Shown piece by piece: positions 59,650 to 64,000 of a stretch of DNA of 64,000 nt. Each line of letters begins with the position of its first letter. Position 1 is the stretch's first letter. Source of the DNA: DYJE01 sp041660385 (lineage in GTDB: Bacteria; Desulfobacterota; Desulfobacteria; Desulfobacterales; Desulfolunaceae); NCBI GenBank assembly GCA_041660385.1, contig JBAZWJ010000005.1, forward strand, positions 56,829 through 120,828, written 5' to 3'. The notes under the pieces are model-generated. The model had not been told where the DNA came from. It saw only the letters and a list, made by a program, of their open reading frames with translations, and searched no databases. The translations under genes were made by a program, and so were the position numbers.

Positions 59650-62322
59650 ATGACACACGATTTGAACAAAAAAATCTTATTAAACACGATATCCGGAATT
59701 TGTTACATAAAGAAGTATTCAGCGCTGGTCGTGTACTGTCTAATTCTGTCTTTCTTTTTGACTGCCTGTGGCAGTGGGAGTGACAACTCTGGCGGCGGAA
59801 ATGAAAGTCCCGCTGAGACGATCAGTCTTTCAACAGCCACGGTATCCGGTCGCGTGGAATTCCCTTCCGGAACCAAAGATACGGCCGGATCTCTTTCACA
59901 GTTAAACATATTAAACAGCCTTGACAGCGCAACTCCCGCAGACGATGGCACATTTGAATTGCGCGTCTTTTCGGCAGGCCCTCAGTATGTCAGTGTTGTG
60001 AGCGGCGATGACGATACTCCCGTTCTCCTCGGTTTTATCGATTCGACAAACTCACTGATAAATGCCCGTTCTACTGCCCGTGTTCTGGCCTGGTTCGCTT
60101 CCGGTTGTTACCTCTTGACACCGGATCTTCAGACCAAGGCACTGCCACTGCTCCTGACCACACCTGAACTTGATGATGTTGAATATGCCGTTGTGGACGC
60201 TCTTAAAACAGGCGATTCAAACCCGCTTGAAGCACCCGCAGTCATAGCTGCCGTGAGCGCCTTTGCCGAGTCCATGACATCCAATACGAAATCTGTCAGC
60301 CCATTTAAAAGAATGATCACCAAAGGAACGCTTGTTACGCCATCTGCCAAACGAAGCGGAATTACAATCCTCAACCTGGACGGCCTCAACAACATCCAGA
60401 TTCAGAACGAGTACCGACGGCGCAATCAGGTTTTTATCAGCCGGACGTCTTACGTCCCTGGCTCCGGGGGGGATTCTGTTGAGTCGGTGGAACCGTTGAC
60501 CGATTTTCTTGGCCCCCAGCCCAGCGGAGTTGGAGGCACGGTCAGTTCGTTTGTGGATCTCTTTCTTAACACACCCGACAAATGGGCCTATACCGCCCAG
60601 GTTTCGAAACCGGTCGAACTTCCCCTGTATCCTGAAGACGCACAATCCACCTGTTACAAGGTGGCCATCGTCGGGACGGGAACTAAACTATCTGAGGATA
60701 TGTTAAAACTGACTCCTGAAGAGACAACGGCGATGGTTAACGTGTCGAGAGAAGGCGTCATCTACGATTTTCTTTTGCCAATCGCCTTGAATATGGTTCT
60801 GCCTATCCATGAAGACCAGGTAAAAACGTTGTTTAAATGCGAGGCCGGGCTTCTCAAAGACATCACCGCGATTGCAAATGTTCAGGTACCTTCAGCGGTC
60901 GCCAAAATTGAAAATGGCGATGTCAAGGGTGCGGTCATCGGATTAACAAAAGCATTTTTTACTCCAGGCACATTCCGAAGTGCGGTATTTAAATCGATCC
61001 AGCAGGTCATAACGGAAATGTCCGGCGAAGCAGCAGGGCTAAAAGTTGAGGCATTTGCCAAGGGAGTTAAAGGTATTTTCAAAGTCACGGATTTTCTTCT
61101 GACACTGACCGACACGGTGATTCAAGTTGGAGGCTACGCCGACTCTGATTTGGCAACGGTTTGGTATGTGGACGTTACACCACCGAAAATCGTCCTGGAT
61201 CCGCCCTCATCGAACATAAAAACTTACGACAGCGTCCTGTTATCCGTCACTTTTCCTGAAGGGAAACCCGGTGATGACGTGTCAAAAGAATTGAGTTACG
61301 AGTTCACATGTACCGGCACAGCAGGCGGGATCATCAACAGTGAATACCTGAACGGGCCGAATACATTTGAAACAACGAAAGACTGGGTGCATTATCTGGC
61401 CGAAAACGGCACAGCCGGTGCAGATCAGGTTACCGTAAATGTTTACCGAACAAAAGACGGTAAGAAAAAACTTCTGGGAAAAGCAACAGCCGAGATCAAT
61501 ATCACGACGCTGCCGATAGACCTTAAGCTTGAACCCAATCAGGCACAAATCGATCTGGGATCGTCTGTAACGATTTCTGCGGTTACCACGCCTGTCATAC
61601 CAGTTGCCCAAGCCTCAAAATATGTGTATCAATGGAAAACGACGGCTCAAGTGGGAACCCTGCCGGGTGACGCTGGCCAGCAGACGACATACCACGACGG
61701 CAATTCGACAGTCGTCTATACTGCCGGACAGACAAGCGGATCGGACGATGTGTTCTGCGAACTGTACAAGATTGTCAACAGCCAGCGAGTCAAGGTCGGG
61801 ATGGCCATGGCCACGATAACCGTAAAAATCCCCGGCAGTGGTTTGCATTGGAAGGATCCGTTCGTTGATCACACATCAGGACTTGGCACTGTTCGCACAC
61901 AGGCATGGTTTGTTACCAAGCCGACTCCGAGCAGCAATGGCTACGTTATCACAGTGAATCCCAATGGCCACAATTACACAAACACGTGTAACGGCATTAC
62001 GGGGTGGAAATGTCCTTCCGGAACCTTTTCAGCCCCCCTCAAGATCTTATATCCCTCCAATTCACCGTGGGTTCAACTCATCCGTATGGGTAAATACTTT
62101 GGATATGATGTTGCCGATGATGAAATGAACCTTCTTTTTGGGTCCACACTCTGGAGCCATCCCCATCCCTATGAAGGCGATCCCAATTACCCATGGACGT
62201 ATAAACCCTTCACAGATGAACAGATCCTGGCCGATTATTACAAGACAGATTATCCCACGGCATGGCAGGACTGGCTTGCGATAGCGAGAAACTGGACATG
62301 GACGGTCGAGGTGCAGCAGTAA
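59650..62322 (+). CDS. Large lipoprotein with Ig-like domains, function unknown
   Basis: From ATG 59650 the protein has 890 residues. A long N-terminal signal ends in the lipobox FLTACGSGS, so the mature protein starts at a lipid-bearing Cys, followed by a Gly/Ser linker. Residues about 55-140 are a beta domain of carboxypeptidase-regulatory type (ATVSGRVEFPSG and DDGTFELRVFSAG). A helical middle part (about 200-500) has no recognised fold. Two Ig-like domains follow at about 510-720 (PPKIVLDPPSSNIKTYDSVL and LKLEPNQAQIDLGSSVTISA). The C-terminal 170 residues are rich in Trp and Tyr. A cell-surface or periplasmic role is expected; the substrate is unknown. Confidence 0.85.
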   Translation: MTHDLNKKILLNTISGICYIKKYSALVVYCLILSFFLTACGSGSDNSGGGNESPAETISLSTATVSGRVEFPSGTKDTAGSLSQLNILNSLDSATPADDGTFELRVFSAGPQYVSVVSGDDDTPVLLGFIDSTNSLINARSTARVLAWFASGCYLLTPDLQTKALPLLLTTPELDDVEYAVVDALKTGDSNPLEAPAVIAAVSAFAESMTSNTKSVSPFKRMITKGTLVTPSAKRSGITILNLDGLNNIQIQNEYRRRNQVFISRTSYVPGSGGDSVESVEPLTDFLGPQPSGVGGTVSSFVDLFLNTPDKWAYTAQVSKPVELPLYPEDAQSTCYKVAIVGTGTKLSEDMLKLTPEETTAMVNVSREGVIYDFLLPIALNMVLPIHEDQVKTLFKCEAGLLKDITAIANVQVPSAVAKIENGDVKGAVIGLTKAFFTPGTFRSAVFKSIQQVITEMSGEAAGLKVEAFAKGVKGIFKVTDFLLTLTDTVIQVGGYADSDLATVWYVDVTPPKIVLDPPSSNIKTYDSVLLSVTFPEGKPGDDVSKELSYEFTCTGTAGGIINSEYLNGPNTFETTKDWVHYLAENGTAGADQVTVNVYRTKDGKKKLLGKATAEINITTLPIDLKLEPNQAQIDLGSSVTISAVTTPVIPVAQASKYVYQWKTTAQVGTLPGDAGQQTTYHDGNSTVVYTAGQTSGSDDVFCELYKIVNSQRVKVGMAMATITVKIPGSGLHWKDPFVDHTSGLGTVRTQAWFVTKPTPSSNGYVITVNPNGHNYTNTCNGITGWKCPSGTFSAPLKILYPSNSPWVQLIRMGKYFGYDVADDEMNLLFGSTLWSHPHPYEGDPNYPWTYKPFTDEQILADYYKTDYPTAWQDWLAIARNWTWTVEVQQ

Positions 62323-62329
62323 AACGGAA

Positions 62330-62455
62330 GAACTCGTAAAAAGTTTGAAGATGGATATGGGAAAAGGCCCATTGTCAAGGCATGGTGTTTGGCTGGTCGT
62401 GAAGGCATACATGAACGTATGTCGAGTCCGGCCAGACACACTAATATTCAGATTA
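62330..62455. repeat. Palindromic dispersed repeat, copy 2 (reverse orientation)
   Basis: The segment with CTCGTAAAAAG, GGAAAAGGCCCATTG, GTGTTTGGCTGG, CATACATGAACGTATG and CCGGCCAGACACACTA matches the reverse complement of 7033-7180. The hairpin is kept although both arms have drifted. It lies just after the large lipoprotein gene and could act as a transcription terminator or an RNA-stability element. Confidence 0.75.
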
Positions 62456-62483
62456 AATGTATTATTTGCATGCCCCGAACTCT

Positions 62484-62655
62484 GGGCACGCCAATCTCCC
62501 GATTGGCCTTCTGAAAGCCGTAAGGCTTTCAGAAAAAGAAAACTGCACAAATACGAAATTTTTCATAAGACATTGCGCCCAAAGAAAATTGGATCTGAAC
62601 TGGCCCCTTTTCCCAATGATATGTCAATGATAAAGAACTGACCCCGTTTTTCTCC
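62484..62655. repeat. Composite repeat, copy 2: two hairpins plus the 120-base repeat
   Basis: GCCAATCTCCCGATTGGC and GAAAGCCGTAAGGCTTTC form two consecutive hairpins. They are followed by the 120-base repeat also seen at 59259 and 63583. The arrangement is repeated with few changes at 63527-63720. Confidence 0.75.
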
Positions 62656-62688
62656 TGATCCCCATTTTTCCTGAATAATATTCTTTTA

Positions 62689-62979
62689 TTAATCGAGCCG
62701 ATCCGATATCCAATTGGGATTCCGGCGGCAGTCGAGTACAGCTCGGACGCGCGCAACACCATCATCAATACGGTAATACACTGCATAAGGAAACCGTTTA
62801 GAAATGAGGCGATGATATCCATTGTGGATGGCATGCATACCCCCAGAAAGTCTCAATGATTGAATATCAGACCACAGTGAATCAAGAAAATAGTCGCCAA
62901 GACCATCGGTCTGTCGTTCATAGAAACGAAATCCGTCTGCTAAATCAGCAGTTGCCTCATCAAGGACTTGAACCCTCAT
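62689..62979 (-). CDS. RelE/ParE-family toxin
   Basis: A 96-residue basic protein with the fold pattern of the RelE/ParE superfamily: VQVLDEATADLADGFRFYER, GLGDYFLDSLWSDIQSLR, HRLISKRFPYAVYYRIDDGV and ARVRAVLDCRRNPNWIS. The combination of a final RRNP segment and the preceding YYRI strand is typical of the ParE-like branch. Its start overlaps the antitoxin stop by four bases. RelE-type members cut mRNA on the ribosome and ParE-type inhibit gyrase; which applies here is not clear. Confidence 0.88.
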   Translation of the reverse strand: MRVQVLDEATADLADGFRFYERQTDGLGDYFLDSLWSDIQSLRLSGGMHAIHNGYHRLISKRFPYAVYYRIDDGVARVRAVLDCRRNPNWISDRLD

Positions 62980-63194
62980 TTGAGTTGTTCCCTCACAGCT
63001 TTCTTTGCTTCGGATATATCCAGAAAGTGTGATGTCCCTTCGGTGATGCGCTTTTCACGAGCGCTTAATACATCTGCGTGCCAGGATGGGGAGGGGATAT
63101 TCTCTGGTGTGTCGGCAAGATCGGCCCAAATTTCTTCGATCGCCTGTAGCTTGTCCTCGACGCTCATTTGCTTCAATGGAATATTAAAGTGCAT
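62976..63194 (-). CDS. Antitoxin of the RelE/ParE-like pair
   Basis: From ATG 63194, which follows TTGGAG, the protein has 72 residues; an upstream in-frame start lacks a ribosome site. The pattern PLKQMSVEDKLQAIEEIWAD, then PSPSWHADVLSAREKRITEG, matches the addiction-module component family whose members start with MS..EKL..IE.LW. It should bind and block the toxin encoded downstream, with which it overlaps. Confidence 0.87.
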   Translation of the reverse strand: MHFNIPLKQMSVEDKLQAIEEIWADLADTPENIPSPSWHADVLSAREKRITEGTSHFLDISEAKKAVREQLK

Positions 63195-63242
63195 GTTATT
63201 TCTCCAATTATTTTTCAATAATATACGATTTGATACAACCAC

Positions 63243-63526
63243 CGTAAATTATGTCGTCATATCACATAAGTTGTAAAGGATTTTCCGATCTACTTAATTT
63301 TTCATGATAAATTCGACCCGCGCTTTCATATGATCCTGGGGTAATGTCCTTAATAGGGTCAGGCTGCCCTTGACTCATTTGAGAGTTTATACGAAGTGTA
63401 GGTGATTCAAGAACAGGCATGACCCCATTATTTCCAATATGAAAAAAACATGGGGCATGTTATGACGTGCCAATAATAAACATTTGATTCCGTTTTTCAC
63501 GATGTACGCATATCGTTGGCCGACCT
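63243..63526. other. Gap between the toxin-antitoxin pair and the last repeat
   Basis: AT-rich sequence, presumably with the promoter of the minus-strand toxin-antitoxin pair near 63220-63290. No gene, RNA or clear structural element is seen. Confidence 0.4.
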
Positions 63527-63720
63527 GGGCACGCCAATCTCCCGATTGGCCATGCGAAAGCCGTAAGGCTTTCAGAAACTGAAAACAGCACGAAAACGAA
63601 ATTTTCTTTAGCCATTGCTCTCAAAGAAAGTTGGATCTGGATATGAAGTGGCCCCTTCCCTCTATGAAAAGTCAAGGATAAAGATCTGACCACGTTTTTC
63701 GGGATCTGACCCCGTTTTTC
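63527..63720. repeat. Composite repeat, copy 3
   Basis: The two hairpins (GCCAATCTCCCGATTGGC and GAAAGCCGTAAGGCTTTC) and the 120-base repeat are present in the same order as at 62484. A final ATCTGACCCCGTTTTTCG is doubled at the right end, directly before the kinase fragment. Confidence 0.75.
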
Positions 63721-63721
63721 G

Positions 63722-64000
63722 TTTCGGTGATCGTCAGCGAAAGCCAGCGGCTTACAAGGCTTGTGAACAACGTCCTTGATTTTGGCCGCCTGGAGCAGGG
63801 CAAGAAAACCTATCACAAAGCATCGCTGGACATGGCTGAATTTGTCCGTGGGATTTTTGACGCCCACAGCATTCGTATTGCAGCAGCAGGACTGTCCCTT
63901 GAACTGCACATTCCCGAAAGCGCCATACTCATCGTGACAGATCGGGACGCTCTGGAACAGGTGCTCCTGAACCTTATCGACAATGCAGTCAAATATGCCG
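63722..64000 (+). pseudogene. 5'-truncated second copy of the sensor kinase gene, running off the window
   Basis: This stretch matches 57989-58270 of the kinase gene from SVIVSESQRLTRLVNNVL through AVKYA, up to the window edge. It begins abruptly after a dispersed repeat with no start codon, membrane part or His box. One codon is lost (ILIVTD for ILIIVTD), and nearly all substitutions are synonymous. It may continue through the ATPase domain beyond the window. Whether anything is expressed cannot be judged here. Confidence 0.75.

Overview
The window looks like a chromosomal stretch of a deltaproteobacterium, most likely a fatty-acid-oxidising, sulfate-reducer-like member of the Desulfobacterota. 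This is inferred from the mix of beta-oxidation genes, a PEP-CTERM exported protein, sigma-54 (RpoN) type promoters, toxin-antitoxin pairs and many short dispersed repeats. No rRNA, tRNA, CRISPR array, integrase or transposase was recognised.

Layout. 1-1560: a TPR-repeat protein, probably cut by the window edge. 1.6-9.1 kb: a beta-oxidation block (SDR-type hydroxyacyl-CoA dehydrogenase, two thiolases, two acyl-CoA dehydrogenases). 9.2-9.9 kb: a PEP-CTERM protein behind a near-consensus sigma-54 promoter. 10.1-12.5 kb: a decayed duplicate made of a triple-repeat protein, a fragment joining an adaptor-protein tail to a ligase piece, and an inverted-repeat element holding a four-helix-bundle remnant. 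12.5-25.5 kb: a minus-strand cluster with a secreted Ntn-hydrolase, a GNAT-like protein, a GH3-type enzyme, two PaaK-like adenylate-forming enzymes, a flippase-like membrane protein, an RND adaptor and an RND pump with an added N-terminal domain. It reads as a pathway that activates carboxylates, conjugates them and exports the product, with no carrier protein in sight.

26.5-53.5 kb: a complete-looking extracellular contractile injection system (eCIS, phage-tail-like). A sigma-54 activator gene comes first, then a regulatory region with four TGT(T/G)ACAT octamers and a sigma-54 promoter. The structural operon follows: AAA ATPase, DUF4255-like terminator, a carboxypeptidase-regulatory-like protein, two sheaths (one carrying a lamin-tail-like domain), two tubes, a tail-assembly gene with a likely programmed -1 frameshift into a start-less DUF6760-like frame, a VQ-rich protein, LysM hub, gp27-like, gp5-like, gp25, two gpJ/gp6-like baseplate proteins, a gpI-like protein, a PKD protein, a Thr/Pro-repeat plus HhH protein, a glycosyltransferase, an amidase and a candidate eCIS-associated protein.

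53.6-64.0 kb: a YceK-like lipoprotein, a bacteriohemerythrin, VapBC, a VWA protein followed by a sensor kinase and response regulator, a large lipoprotein, a RelE/ParE-like toxin-antitoxin pair, and a partial second copy of the sensor kinase entering from the right edge after a dispersed repeat.

The most notable items are the eCIS with its apparent dedicated sigma-54 control, frameshift cassette, lamin-tail sheath and mucin-like repeat protein next to a glycosyltransferase; the carrier-free ligase/GH3/RND cluster with its decayed duplicate; and several nested or inverted-repeat elements.
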